DNA of 64,000 nt from Paenibacillus roseus. Its GTDB lineage: Bacteria > Bacillota > Bacilli > Paenibacillales > Paenibacillaceae. The notes under the pieces were generated by a model that ran no database searches, was not told the origin of the DNA, and saw nothing but the letters and a program-made list of their open reading frames with translations. Below are positions 15,607 through 24,002 of the stretch, in pieces. Position 1 is the stretch's first letter. Each line of letters begins with the position of its first letter. The translations under genes and the position numbers were made by a program. The DNA lies in contig NZ_JAELUP010000103.1 in NCBI RefSeq assembly GCF_016424485.1, positions 850,782-914,781 of the forward strand, given 5' to 3'.

Positions 15607-16425
15607 TTATGAGCCTGCACTTTCATAACTTCTCATCCCTCTGCGGAAAATCCATTGCGATAGCATGAAGCAGGCAAGTCCGACAGCAGGGGTAGCCAGC
15701 GCGAAATTCAGCGGAAGTTGGAAGCTCTCACTGCCTTTCCCAAGAAACTCGGCCGCCGGATAAAAGCTAATGAACCCGATAGGAATGATAAATGTAAAAA
15801 TGACCTGCAGCACGTAAGGATAGATGCCGAGCGGGTACATCGTTCCTCTCTCCAGCATGGAGAGTGTAAAGCCTACCATGGAGGCATTTCGTTTCGTCCA
15901 GAAGGCAATTGTGCCGAGGCTGATGAATAGTGATGCGCGAATCAGCACGCCGCCAATAAGGACAAGCAGCAGCTTGATGATATTTCCGAGCGTCCATTCG
16001 AATCCGACAAGTTGACAGCCATAGAGGAAAATAATGAGACCGGGAATACAATCAATCAGTCCAATAAAATTCACGTAGCTTGCAACTAACTGGAAAAAGA
16101 CACTCATCGGCCGCAGCAGCAGACGGTCGAAAGTACCTTGAATGACCATATTGTCAATTTGCCACGTATTGATGAAGAAGACGACAAGCATGCCATGGCT
16201 CAGCAGCCCGAGCCCGTACAGAAAAGCCAATTCCGGGAAGTCCCAGCCATTCAGCGGCTGGAAGCGGTCGACGATAATTTTCAGCATCCAGATGCCTGAG
16301 AAGTACTGAATCGGAATCATCAGCAGCCAACTGAACAAGAAGAGCGGGTATTCAAGCTGCCGCTGAACAGCAAGACGCGCGAAGCAGGCGGCAACGGAGA
16401 AATAATGGCGTATAGTGGTTACCAT
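15607..16425 (-). CDS. ABC-2 family permease (second of pair)
   Basis: 272 residues, six predicted membrane helices starting with YPLFLFSWLLMIPIQYFSGIW. It is typical of the DUF990/ABC-2 exporter permeases that come as unequal pairs with the ATPase downstream. It begins 10 bases after the upstream permease gene ends, so the operon is tightly packed. It probably forms a heterodimer with the product of 16436-17233. Confidence 0.88.
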   Translation of the reverse strand: MVTTIRHYFSVAACFARLAVQRQLEYPLFLFSWLLMIPIQYFSGIWMLKIIVDRFQPLNGWDFPELAFLYGLGLLSHGMLVVFFINTWQIDNMVIQGTFDRLLLRPMSVFFQLVASYVNFIGLIDCIPGLIIFLYGCQLVGFEWTLGNIIKLLLVLIGGVLIRASLFISLGTIAFWTKRNASMVGFTLSMLERGTMYPLGIYPYVLQVIFTFIIPIGFISFYPAAEFLGKGSESFQLPLNFALATPAVGLACFMLSQWIFRRGMRSYESAGS

Positions 16426-16435
16426 CTTGCGGAAT

Positions 16436-17233
16436 TCAGCCTCCTTGAATTAAAGTCTTTGATTTGGAGCGTCTCCAACCGGCTGCAAGCAGCAAATACA
16501 AGAACACAACCCAAATAAGCTGGATCCCCATTGCCGTCAGTGCCTCGCGTACTCCAATATTTCCAATATAGATGCCCAGCGGCGTCTGATAGGTATACTG
16601 GAAGGGGAGAAACTTGGATATTGTCTGAATGCTTTCGGGAAAAAACCACAGCGGTACAATGCTGCCGGACAATACCCGGACGATGCTGTCCTTGACCATG
16701 CCCATATTGCCGAGCTCCATCACCCAGAAGGCAATCAGTCCGACCAGTGCGCTCAGAAGCCACAAAATCGCGTAGCTTAGCAAGCAACTGGGGATGAATA
16801 ACAGGAAGCCCAGAGGGGAAGCAGGCCATGGAACGCCAAACAACAGCGCGGCGAATACAAACAAGGGAATGACTTTGTTGATCATAGAACTGAGCATACT
16901 TCCGATGTCATCGGCCAAGTAACAGGCAAGCAGCGGAATTGGCCTGTAAAAGTCGGTAACAATTTGCCCTTCTCTAATCTTGTAATAGATTGTGTCTTGC
17001 ACATCGCAGACAAACACGGAAGCTAGCATAATGGACAGGATAGTGTACGAGGTTAAATCCTGAAGCGTAAGTGCCTGGACTTGGCCTGTATCGCCTCCGT
17101 AAGCGGCTTTCCATAGAAAAACCGATGCCAGCATCAAAATCAGATTGGTGCCGACCGATGCGAATACCTCGAAGCGATAGGCGAGGTTGGTGAGCAGTCT
17201 CATTTTTGTGATGTACCAATAGGCTTGCAGCAT
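16436..17233 (-). CDS. ABC-2 family permease (first of pair)
   Basis: 265 residues from ATG 17233, which follows a GGGGGTC ribosome binding site. The longer frame to 17302 has no such site. It has six hydrophobic segments (for example FASVGTNLILMLASVFLW and SYTILSIMLASVF), the same family as the next gene. It is the first gene of the exporter operon; the promoter presumably lies in the AT-rich 17240-17400 stretch. Confidence 0.87.
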   Translation of the reverse strand: MLQAYWYITKMRLLTNLAYRFEVFASVGTNLILMLASVFLWKAAYGGDTGQVQALTLQDLTSYTILSIMLASVFVCDVQDTIYYKIREGQIVTDFYRPIPLLACYLADDIGSMLSSMINKVIPLFVFAALLFGVPWPASPLGFLLFIPSCLLSYAILWLLSALVGLIAFWVMELGNMGMVKDSIVRVLSGSIVPLWFFPESIQTISKFLPFQYTYQTPLGIYIGNIGVREALTAMGIQLIWVVFLYLLLAAGWRRSKSKTLIQGG

Positions 17234-17510
17234 AGATGACCCCCTGAATTTCTTCCGTTTGTAAATATTTATCAGTATAAGGGAGTCTAATAATGGTTGC
17301 AATAAGAATTTTTTCTATAATTAGAATCGGATAAATGAAAAGATAGTGGAGTAAAGGAGTGAAACGGAATTAAAAATAGAATAAAAAGTTAAAAATAAGA
17401 AATAAAAGAAATACTGTCCAGCCTGGCGGCAGAGAGGGATGACGAATTTAAAGCTTCACTGCTGTACTTGCGGCTCTTCGTTTCGGACATGGCAAAGAGC
17501 AACAAAAAAG

Positions 17511-17545
17511 ACGGTTTAGGCATATAACCTAAAACCGTTTTTTTA
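17511..17545 (+). terminator. hairpin terminator
   Basis: ACGGTTTAGG pairs with CCTAAAACCGT (one bulged A) around CATATAA and is followed by TTTTTT. There is no obvious gene immediately upstream on the plus strand. It may shield the sigma-factor gene or end an unrecognised transcript. Confidence 0.55.
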
Positions 17546-17592
17546 CAACACAAACTTTTATAAAATTTCCTATAGATGGCTTATATGTCACT

Positions 17593-17640
17593 GCGAACGA
17601 GGTTTTTGTCGCCCAAGGACGGTAAAGCCATTTATGCGTA
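17593..17640 (+). repeat. dispersed repeat, copy B
   Basis: GCGAACGAGGTTTTTGTCG, then CCAAGGACGGTAAAGCC and ATTTATGCGTA. It aligns closely with the copy at 59548-59600. Confidence 0.55.
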
Positions 17641-17641
17641 A

Positions 17642-17740
17642 AATCAAGAAGTTATTACAAGAGCATTAACAGATACGAAAATACCTTCCGATAAGAAGGT
17701 AGAGTATACATATGATCTTGAAAAAAGAAATATAATATGA
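17642..17740 (+). pseudogene. possible 3' remnant of a gene
   Basis: An open stretch of 32 codons begins right after the repeat and ends in TGA. It has no start codon or ribosome binding site. The composition (TDTKIPSDKKVEYTYDLEK) is protein-like. It could equally be chance. Confidence 0.2.
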
Positions 17741-17857
17741 TATAATGATACGAATGACCAAAACATTACATTCCAATATTAACACAAAAGAAAAGTTTTG
17801 TCAACGTAATGACATTTGGTACCGATCGTCTTTTGTTACTTTTTATGGAATTAATGT

Positions 17858-18838
17858 TTGGCGGTAGCTGTGACACAAAGAGGGGTAAGGTTTGCGGATC
17901 TTGGTATTAAGGTGGATGATGAGATGGACGAGAAGCTTTCTTTAATGACGAATCCGAATCAGGAAAATGACGATGGGTATGCAGATGATTTGTCACTGCC
18001 TCCCGGCATGAATATCAATGATCCGGTACGCATGTATTTGAAGGAGATCGGCAGAGTGGGGCTGCTGTCCGCCGACGAAGAGATTGAACTTGCCAAACGT
18101 GCAGAGCAAGGTGACGAATTTGCCAAACGCAGGCTTGCAGAGGCCAACCTTCGTCTGGTAGTCAGCATTGCAAGGCGTTATGCAGGCCGAGGAATGCTGT
18201 TTCTGGATTTGATCCAGGAAGGGAATATGGGTCTTATTAAAGCGGTAGAGAAATTTGACTATACAAAAGGCTTTAAGTTCAGTACCTATGCAACTTGGTG
18301 GATTCGCCAGGCGATTACGCGGGCAATTGCCGACCAAGCCCGCACGATCCGGATTCCGGTACACATGGTAGAGACCATCAACAAATTCATCCGGGTATCC
18401 CGGCAATTGTTGCAAGAGCTTGGACGCGAGCCGTCACCGGAGGAAATTGCCAAGGAAATGGAGCTTTCGCCGGATAAGGTTAGAGAGATTATGAAAATTG
18501 CCCAAGAGCCGGTTTCGTTAGAGTCTCCGGTTGGAGAAGAGAATGACTCCAAGCTGGGCGATTTTATCGAGGATCAGGAAGCAATGGCTCCGGCCGATTC
18601 GGCAGCTTACGAACTGCTCAAGGAACAGCTTGAGAATGTGCTGGATACGCTCACTGAGCGGGAGGAGAATGTGTTGCGGCTGCGATTCGGGCTCGATGAT
18701 GGACAACCACGGACTTTGGAGGAAGTGGGCAAATACTTTGGCGTAACACGTGAACGGATTCGGCAGATTGAGGCCAAAGCATTGCGCAAACTAAGACATC
18801 CAAGTCGGAGCAAGCAGTTGAAAGACTTCCTCGAATAA
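17858..18838 (+). CDS. primary-type sigma factor paralogue (SigA/RpoD-like), lacking region 1.1
   Basis: About 326 residues. Regions 1.2 to 4.2 are very close to Bacillus SigA as I know it: NDPVRMYLKEIGRVGLLS, the region 2 block RRYAGRGMLFLDLIQEGN with YATWWIRQAITRA, and the 4.2 helix-turn-helix VTRERIRQIEAKALRKLRHPS. It ends with SKQLKDFLE as SigA does. The acidic N-terminal region 1.1 is reduced to at most about 45 residues. It is not next to dnaG, so it is probably a second copy alongside the housekeeping rpoD. The start is unclear: TTG 17858 has no good site, the AGAGGGG at 17879-17885 has no well-placed in-frame start, and ATG 17924 (after AAGGTGG) is the main alternative. Confidence 0.88.
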   Translation: MAVAVTQRGVRFADLGIKVDDEMDEKLSLMTNPNQENDDGYADDLSLPPGMNINDPVRMYLKEIGRVGLLSADEEIELAKRAEQGDEFAKRRLAEANLRLVVSIARRYAGRGMLFLDLIQEGNMGLIKAVEKFDYTKGFKFSTYATWWIRQAITRAIADQARTIRIPVHMVETINKFIRVSRQLLQELGREPSPEEIAKEMELSPDKVREIMKIAQEPVSLESPVGEENDSKLGDFIEDQEAMAPADSAAYELLKEQLENVLDTLTEREENVLRLRFGLDDGQPRTLEEVGKYFGVTRERIRQIEAKALRKLRHPSRSKQLKDFLE

Positions 18839-18875
18839 AAATGTACAAAATGTGAATACAATTTTTTCAAAATCG

Positions 18876-18904
18876 TTGAAAAAAGTTCGATAATGTGTCA
18901 TAAT
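18876..18904 (+). promoter_or_regulatory. sigma-A promoter of the small membrane protein gene
   Basis: TTGAAA (18876-18881), a 17-base spacer, then CATAAT (18899-18904), about 40 bases before the start codon. Confidence 0.5.
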
Positions 18905-18945
18905 TGTGACTATAAATGGATCGCTTTCATTAGGGAGTGGTAGTT

Positions 18946-19215
18946 ATGATTAACAATTTGACACATTCGAACCGCGATAACGCGACAGAGGAACGCAATG
19001 TAAAGCCGTTAGTATTTCTGATGACCGTCATGGCCTGGCTGACGTTGGGTATTGGTGTTGTTTTATGTTTGCTCAATCTTCACTATTTCAGTGACCAAAA
19101 CCTTCAATTGATGATCGGCATTGGCTTCTTGGTGGGGAGCGTTCAAATTTACGTTATACGCACCGCTATTCATCTGGTCAATAACCGTGCATCCAGTTCG
19201 AAGAAGCAAACTTGA
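18946..19215 (+). CDS. small two-helix membrane protein, unknown
   Basis: 89 residues from ATG 18946 after AGGGAGTGG. A polar N-terminus of about 22 residues is followed by two hydrophobic helices (PLVFLMTVMAWLTLGIGVVLCLL and LMIGIGFLVGSVQIYVI), then a basic tail ending SSSKKQT. The N-terminus is probably cytoplasmic. No family was recognised. It is flanked by its own promoter and a perfect terminator, so it is a single-gene unit. Confidence 0.75.
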   Translation: MINNLTHSNRDNATEERNVKPLVFLMTVMAWLTLGIGVVLCLLNLHYFSDQNLQLMIGIGFLVGSVQIYVIRTAIHLVNNRASSSKKQT

Positions 19216-19238
19216 CGAATCAAAGGAATATGGCAATG

Positions 19239-19291
19239 AACAGGGCTGAAGTGATTACGCCAAGGGCGATCACTTCAGCCCTGTTGTTTTT
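19239..19291 (+). terminator. terminator
   Basis: A perfect 15-bp stem, CAGGGCTGAAGTGAT with ATCACTTCAGCCCTG, ends in TTGTTTTT. It terminates the small membrane protein gene. Confidence 0.85.
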
Positions 19292-19393
19292 AGACGGAAG
19301 TAGGGTGTTAGCAGGAGGAGTCTTGATACGCTCAAGCTCGATAAGGGGGAGATTGGCGTCATCGATTGGCAGCTTTGCAGAAAAAGGAGCAAA

Positions 19394-19436
19394 TAAAAAC
19401 GCGGCACGAAAATTAATTTTCGGCGCCGCGTTTTTA
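19394..19436 (-). terminator. terminator of the cyo operon
   Basis: AAAACGCGGC and CGAAAAT pair with ATTTTCG and GCCGCGTTTT, and T runs flank both sides. It lies 22 bases past the cyoD stop. Confidence 0.75.
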
Positions 19437-19457
19437 TTTATATAGGCAATAGCTTCA

Positions 19458-19799
19458 TCAATGAGCCACTGTATTGTAAACCATAATCCAGATTGACCCG
19501 GCTACAACGGTAACGACAATAACCAGAGCGAGCAGGAGCGCCAGCAAATTGTAGCGTGGCTTTTTTTCTTCCCTCAAGTGCATAAAGAAAAGCATCTGAA
19601 CCAAAAACTGCATGATCGCTGTAATCATAATTACCGCGATTGCTGCGTTGCCGGTCATCCAGCCTTGCAGCACGACAACCAGTGGGATGATCGTCAGCAC
19701 AATCGACAGGATAAAGCCGATTGCATAGGACTTGACTGAACCGTGTGATTCACCGTGATGATCATGGGAACCATGCTGGTTTGCATTGACGTTTGCCAC
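19458..19799 (-). CDS. cyoD: quinol oxidase subunit IV
   Basis: 113 residues. A His-rich N-terminus (GSHDHHGESHG) precedes three membrane helices, with the family segment MQFLVQMLFFMHLREEKKPRYN. It is a small accessory subunit of the aa3/bo3-type terminal quinol oxidase. Its gene starts directly after cyoC (stop and start adjacent), the last of four co-transcribed genes in the order II-I-III-IV. Confidence 0.92.
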   Translation of the reverse strand: MANVNANQHGSHDHHGESHGSVKSYAIGFILSIVLTIIPLVVVLQGWMTGNAAIAVIMITAIMQFLVQMLFFMHLREEKKPRYNLLALLLALVIVVTVVAGSIWIMVYNTVAH

Positions 19800-20408
19800 C
19801 TACATCACCCCCATCAAGTAAACAAACGAGAAGACGAAAATCCAGATAATATCAAGGAAATGCCAGTACAAGCTGATATTGTTGACTTTGCGTTTAGTCT
19901 TCACGTTCAAGCCGTTGCGCTTGAGCTGAATGATCAGACCGGTCATCCAGACAATTCCGATGGTGACGTGAAGACCGTGCGTTCCTACCAGTGTATAGAA
20001 AGCGGTAAGGAATGCGCTTGTGGAGATGGTAGCACCCTCATTAACCATGTGAACAAACTCGGTAATTTCAAGCGTAAGAAACGCAATACCGAGAATGCCG
20101 GTTACAGCAAGCCAGCCAATCAATCCTTTTATTTTGCCAGCATTCATGGACAGCACTGCCAGCCCGCAGGTAAAGCTGCTCGTCAGCAAGATAAATGTTT
20201 CGGCAATGACGCCAGGCATTTGGAACAATTCGTGCGGACCGGGGCCGCCGTTAAAGTTCCCTCGAAGTATGATAAATGTTGCGAACAAAACTGAGAACAG
20301 AATGACGTCTGTAATCAGGAACATCCAGAAACCCATTGTTTTTAATGATTCGTGCTCTTCCTCATGTGAATGATGGTGAGCCGTCTGTGCAGCCGCATGA
20401 TGTGCCAT
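19800..20408 (-). CDS. cyoC: quinol oxidase subunit III
   Basis: 202 residues with five membrane helices. It has the heme-copper oxidase subunit III signature GTHGLHVTIGIVWM, preceded by FYTLVG. The N-terminal HHSHEEEHESLK is His/Glu-rich. Start and cyoB stop overlap by one base, which implies coupled translation. Confidence 0.94.
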   Translation of the reverse strand: MAHHAAAQTAHHHSHEEEHESLKTMGFWMFLITDVILFSVLFATFIILRGNFNGGPGPHELFQMPGVIAETFILLTSSFTCGLAVLSMNAGKIKGLIGWLAVTGILGIAFLTLEITEFVHMVNEGATISTSAFLTAFYTLVGTHGLHVTIGIVWMTGLIIQLKRNGLNVKTKRKVNNISLYWHFLDIIWIFVFSFVYLMGVM

Positions 20409-22387
20409 CAGCCTGCCCCCCTTATCGAAGCCTCGGTTTTCTTGATTTCATCTACAGAGATATAATAGCCGTCGTCCTTTTGGAACGAACGCACAATCAT
20501 TGTTACGGCAACCCCGATCAGACCCGGGATGGCGAAGAACATCCAGCCGAATACAAAACCAAAGCCTGCAACAAACCAGCACAGTGATTGAATAAACGGA
20601 ATTGCAGAGTTGTCTGGCATATGAATCGGTTCGAGCGGAGGCTGAGGCGTTGGCTTACCAGCCTTGATGCGCTCTTTCTCTTCCCACCAGGAGTCGACCT
20701 CTTGAATTTTTGGCAATGTGGCAAAGTTGTATACAGGCGCAGGAGAAGGCGTAGACCATTCCAGTGTGCGGCCGTTCCACGGATCGCCATTAACATCACG
20801 CTTGTGAGTTTTAATGCTGTACGCAATTTGCCATACCTGGAAGAGGAAGCCGATACCCATCAGGAATGCGCCTGTGGTAGATACGATGTTGAGCGGCATC
20901 CAGCCCATATCCCAGCCTTGTCCCCAATCGTACTCGTTGACACGGCGGGTCATGCCCATTAGACCAAGTCCGTATTGCGGCATAAAGCATACATAGAATC
21001 CGATATTCCAGAACCAGAAGGCCCATTTGCCAATTCGTTCGTTGAGACGGAAGCCGAACATTTTTGGCCACCAGTAGTACAGCCCTGCGAAGAATCCGAA
21101 TACGACACCGCCGATCAGCACCTGGTGGAAGTGCGCGACCAGGAAGTAGCTGTTGTGGAACTGGAAGTCGGCAGGAGCTACAGACAGCATTACCCCGGTC
21201 ATACCTCCAATAACAAAAACCGGGATAAATGAAATTGCCCACATCATCGGAGTTTCAAATGTAATTTTACCTTTGTACATCGTAAACAGCCAGTTGAATA
21301 TTTTAACCCCTGTCGGGATAGCAATCAGCATCGTTGTCACTGCGAAGAATGCATTGACATTCGCTCCGGAGCCCATGGTGAAGAAGTGATGAGCCCAGGT
21401 AAAGAACGAGAAGACTGCGATACTCATCATTGCCAGCACCATAGAGGTGTAGCCAAATAGCTTCTTCTTGGAGAAGGTGGCGAAAATCTCCGAGAAAACA
21501 CCGAATGCCGGCAGAACCACAATGTAAACCTCAGGGTGACCCCACATCCAGATCAAGTTGATATACATCATCGGGTTGCCGCCGCCGTCAAGCGTAAAGA
21601 AGTGTCCGCCTGCGAAACGGTCAATGAACAGCATGGCCAGTGTTACAGTCAGAATTGGGAAAGCCAGCATGATGGTCAGAGAGCTTGACAATACCGACCA
21701 GGTGAACATCGGCATTTTCATCAGCTTCATGCCCGGCGCACGCATCTTCAGAATCGTGACGACGAAGTTGATACCTGTCATCAAGCTACCGATACCGGAG
21801 ATCTGAATACCCCAGATATAGAAGTTCTGTCCGACGCCAGGGCTGTGATCGATCCCTGATAGCGGCGGATAAGCCAGCCAGCCAGCATCAGGAGAACCCC
21901 CGATGACGAAGGACATATTGAACAGCATCGCGCCCCAGAAGAACAGCCAGAAGCTGAGAGAGTTCAGGAACGGGAATGCAACGTCCCGGGCGCCGATTTG
22001 CAGCGGCACCATAATGTTGAACAGACCGAACATGAATGGCATCGCCATAAACAAAATCATAATGACGCCGTGTGTAGTGAAAATTGCGTTATAGTGTTCA
22101 GCATTCAGGAATTGCATATCTGGCATCGCCAATTGGGTTCTCATCAGCAGCGCATCGACACCGCCGCGGAACAGCATTAGAATTGAACACAGGATGTACA
22201 TAATCCCGATTTTTTTATGGTCTACAGTCGTGATCCAATCTTTCCACAGCCATTTCCATTTTTTGAAGTAGGACAATGTGAAAACAATAGCCACAAGTGT
22301 TAGTACAATTGCCACATCAGCGCCGTAAATCAGCGGGTCGCCGGTGACGAAAAATTCAGACGCGAATGTCTTGATATTTTCCCACAT
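20408..22387 (-). CDS. cyoB: quinol oxidase subunit I (heme-copper catalytic subunit)
   Basis: 659 residues, the length of CyoB/QoxB. It reduces oxygen at a heme-CuB centre and pumps protons. Visible are the WGHPEVYIVVLPAFGVFSE motif with the Tyr cross-linked to a CuB His, the paired His of TWAHHFFTMG, the heme-ligand regions (FTTHGVIMILF and VAHFHQVLIGG), and the NSYFLVAHFHQ stretch. A C-terminal extension with two further helices marks the quinol-oxidase branch. Translation of cyoC is coupled to it. Confidence 0.97.
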   Translation of the reverse strand: MWENIKTFASEFFVTGDPLIYGADVAIVLTLVAIVFTLSYFKKWKWLWKDWITTVDHKKIGIMYILCSILMLFRGGVDALLMRTQLAMPDMQFLNAEHYNAIFTTHGVIMILFMAMPFMFGLFNIMVPLQIGARDVAFPFLNSLSFWLFFWGAMLFNMSFVIGGSPDAGWLAYPPLSGIDHSPGVGQNFYIWGIQISGIGSLMTGINFVVTILKMRAPGMKLMKMPMFTWSVLSSSLTIMLAFPILTVTLAMLFIDRFAGGHFFTLDGGGNPMMYINLIWMWGHPEVYIVVLPAFGVFSEIFATFSKKKLFGYTSMVLAMMSIAVFSFFTWAHHFFTMGSGANVNAFFAVTTMLIAIPTGVKIFNWLFTMYKGKITFETPMMWAISFIPVFVIGGMTGVMLSVAPADFQFHNSYFLVAHFHQVLIGGVVFGFFAGLYYWWPKMFGFRLNERIGKWAFWFWNIGFYVCFMPQYGLGLMGMTRRVNEYDWGQGWDMGWMPLNIVSTTGAFLMGIGFLFQVWQIAYSIKTHKRDVNGDPWNGRTLEWSTPSPAPVYNFATLPKIQEVDSWWEEKERIKAGKPTPQPPLEPIHMPDNSAIPFIQSLCWFVAGFGFVFGWMFFAIPGLIGVAVTMIVRSFQKDDGYYISVDEIKKTEASIRGAG

Positions 22388-22419
22388 AATGGACTTCTCC
22401 TCCGTTCGAATATCACGCT

Positions 22420-23409
22420 CTAATGGCCGGCGTGTGTTGACTGTGCCGCATTATGCGAAGAATCAGCATCCTCACTGGTTTCAGGTTGGACAGGTTTCTG
22501 CTTTTGTTCATTGCTGGAGACAGCGCCGCCTCCGTGATGATGGCCTTGACTGCCTTCAGGCACATACTTGGTTACAATTTTTTGGAACAGGCCTTCGGGG
22601 AAGGAAGAGAATTGCTGCTGCTCTTCAACACTCGGCTTCTGAAGCTGTTCATAGCCGTCAGTCGTTAGGGCATTGCCAGTTGCTTTCACTTCTTTGACCC
22701 AAGCGTCAAACTCATCTTTCGTAGAAGCCTCAGCGACAAATCTCATTTGAGCGAAATCTTTTCCGCTGAAGTTAGCGCTGCTGCCAAAATATTTCCCGGT
22801 CTGATCCGCTTGAAGATGAAGTGTCATCGCCATGCCGGACATCGTATAAATCTGACCGCCAAGCTGTGGAATCCAGAATGAGTTCATCGGCGCATCCGAA
22901 GTGAGCTCGAAGCGGACCGGAACATTGTCAGGGAACTTGATGTAGTTCACGGTTGCAATGCCTTCCTCCGGATAGAGGAACAGCCATTTCCAATCCAGTG
23001 AAGCGACCTGAATCGTGACGGTCTTTTCAGCGGACTCAATAGGGCGGGAAGGCTCTAGTGCGTAAGTATAACGAACAGTTACGGTAGCAAGGATCGCAAT
23101 GATAATGATCGGGATGGCCCACCAGGTTACTTCCAGTCTGGTATCATGCGACCATTTAGGTTTGTAGTCGTCCTTGCGTCCCGGTTTGTCGCGGTAACGC
23201 CAAACGATAAATCCCGCAAGAATAAGTACAGGAACGATAATTACGGCGCATAACAGGGTCGTGATAATAATCAGGTCTTTCTGCGACTGCCCAATCGGCC
23301 CCTTAGGGTCAAGCACGATGTACTTCTCGCTGCAGGCTGACAGCAACACAGTCATCAAGAGCAGCGGGACGGCAGCAAAGATTCTTTTGGCCAACCGAGA
23401 CTTTTTCAA
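22420..23409 (-). CDS. cyoA: quinol oxidase subunit II, lipoprotein
   Basis: 329 residues. A lipoprotein signal ends at LLSAC. Two membrane helices follow (about residues 45-65 and 90-110), then a cupredoxin domain (WKWLFLYPEEGIATVNYI, SFWIPQLGGQIYTM). The Cys/His/Met CuA ligands of cytochrome c oxidases are absent, so electrons come from quinol. The tail after residue 285 is His/Ser/Gln-rich (GHHHGGG...THAGH), an unusual low-complexity extension possibly binding copper. First gene of the operon. Confidence 0.95.
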   Translation of the reverse strand: MKKSRLAKRIFAAVPLLLMTVLLSACSEKYIVLDPKGPIGQSQKDLIIITTLLCAVIIVPVLILAGFIVWRYRDKPGRKDDYKPKWSHDTRLEVTWWAIPIIIIAILATVTVRYTYALEPSRPIESAEKTVTIQVASLDWKWLFLYPEEGIATVNYIKFPDNVPVRFELTSDAPMNSFWIPQLGGQIYTMSGMAMTLHLQADQTGKYFGSSANFSGKDFAQMRFVAEASTKDEFDAWVKEVKATGNALTTDGYEQLQKPSVEEQQQFSSFPEGLFQKIVTKYVPEGSQGHHHGGGAVSSNEQKQKPVQPETSEDADSSHNAAQSTHAGH

Positions 23410-24002
23410 CGTTTCTCATCTCCTTATAAACTTGGTGTTGCTTGAAATACGGCTTTGCTGCAAATACAAGCATCAATAAGTTGCATGCTTAATGGCTGAC
23501 TTATATTTTCACGCAAACACGGCCGCTTGCCAAGAGCTGGGCGGGGATTGCGTGTTAGCGCATTTCGATTTTCAATTATGGTACCATCTGCCTCCCCAGT
23601 TGCATGTGATTTTAATCACATGCCATCAACAGCATAGCGGGGCGCGGTTTCTCTGGCCGTCTGTTGCGTCTCAAGTCGTTATGTCCCCTCCAATTTTATT
23701 AACATCTTGTTCCCTGTCTTAAACGCACGCCCGGTCTAATAGTATTTGGAGGCGCTTGAAATAAAGATAACAGATTTCTGCTGATTTGAACTGACCGTAA
23801 CAATCATTTCATGAATTGTTCGACAAATTGTAACGAAAAGATTGCGAAATTGTGAATGCATACGTATTCATAAGAAAAAAGCTTGATCTAAATAGGAAAA
23901 TTAGAAGCAGGATTTAGGAGTGGAAGTCGCGAAATGGACAGGAGTTAGAGATGTTATAGACGCAACGCTTCATTATAAAATGAAAATAAGGTGGTTGTTA
24001 AT
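23410..24002. other. divergent intergenic region between cyoA and the SMP-30 gene
   Basis: About 590 bases without a gene. It holds the palindrome at 23602-23623. The cyo promoter presumably lies between 23410 and 23700, but no convincing -35/-10 pair was found. The rest is AT-rich upstream sequence of the SMP-30 gene. Confidence 0.6.
23602..23623. promoter_or_regulatory. FNR/Crp- or Rex-like palindrome upstream of cyoABCD
   Basis: A perfect 22-base palindrome with the core TGTGA-N6-TCACA (23605-23620). This is the Bacillus FNR spacing and sequence, and also near the Rex operator TTGTGA-type. The outer ATGTGA form favours FNR. It lies about 195 bases before the cyoA start. Confidence 0.5.

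Larger units (their letters stand above)
17303..17857. other. 555-base intergenic region
   Basis: Contains, in order: an AT-rich stretch serving as upstream region of the exporter operon, an inverted copy of the short word CGAAACGAAG (17475-17484), a terminator-like hairpin (17511-17545), dispersed-repeat copy B (17593-17640), a possible coding remnant (17642-17740) and the upstream region of the sigma factor. No complete gene was seen. Confidence 0.6.

Noticed and set aside
22420..23409. Cytochrome c oxidase with a CuA centre
   Set aside because: The Cys/His/Met CuA ligands are missing in subunit II, which indicates a quinol oxidase.
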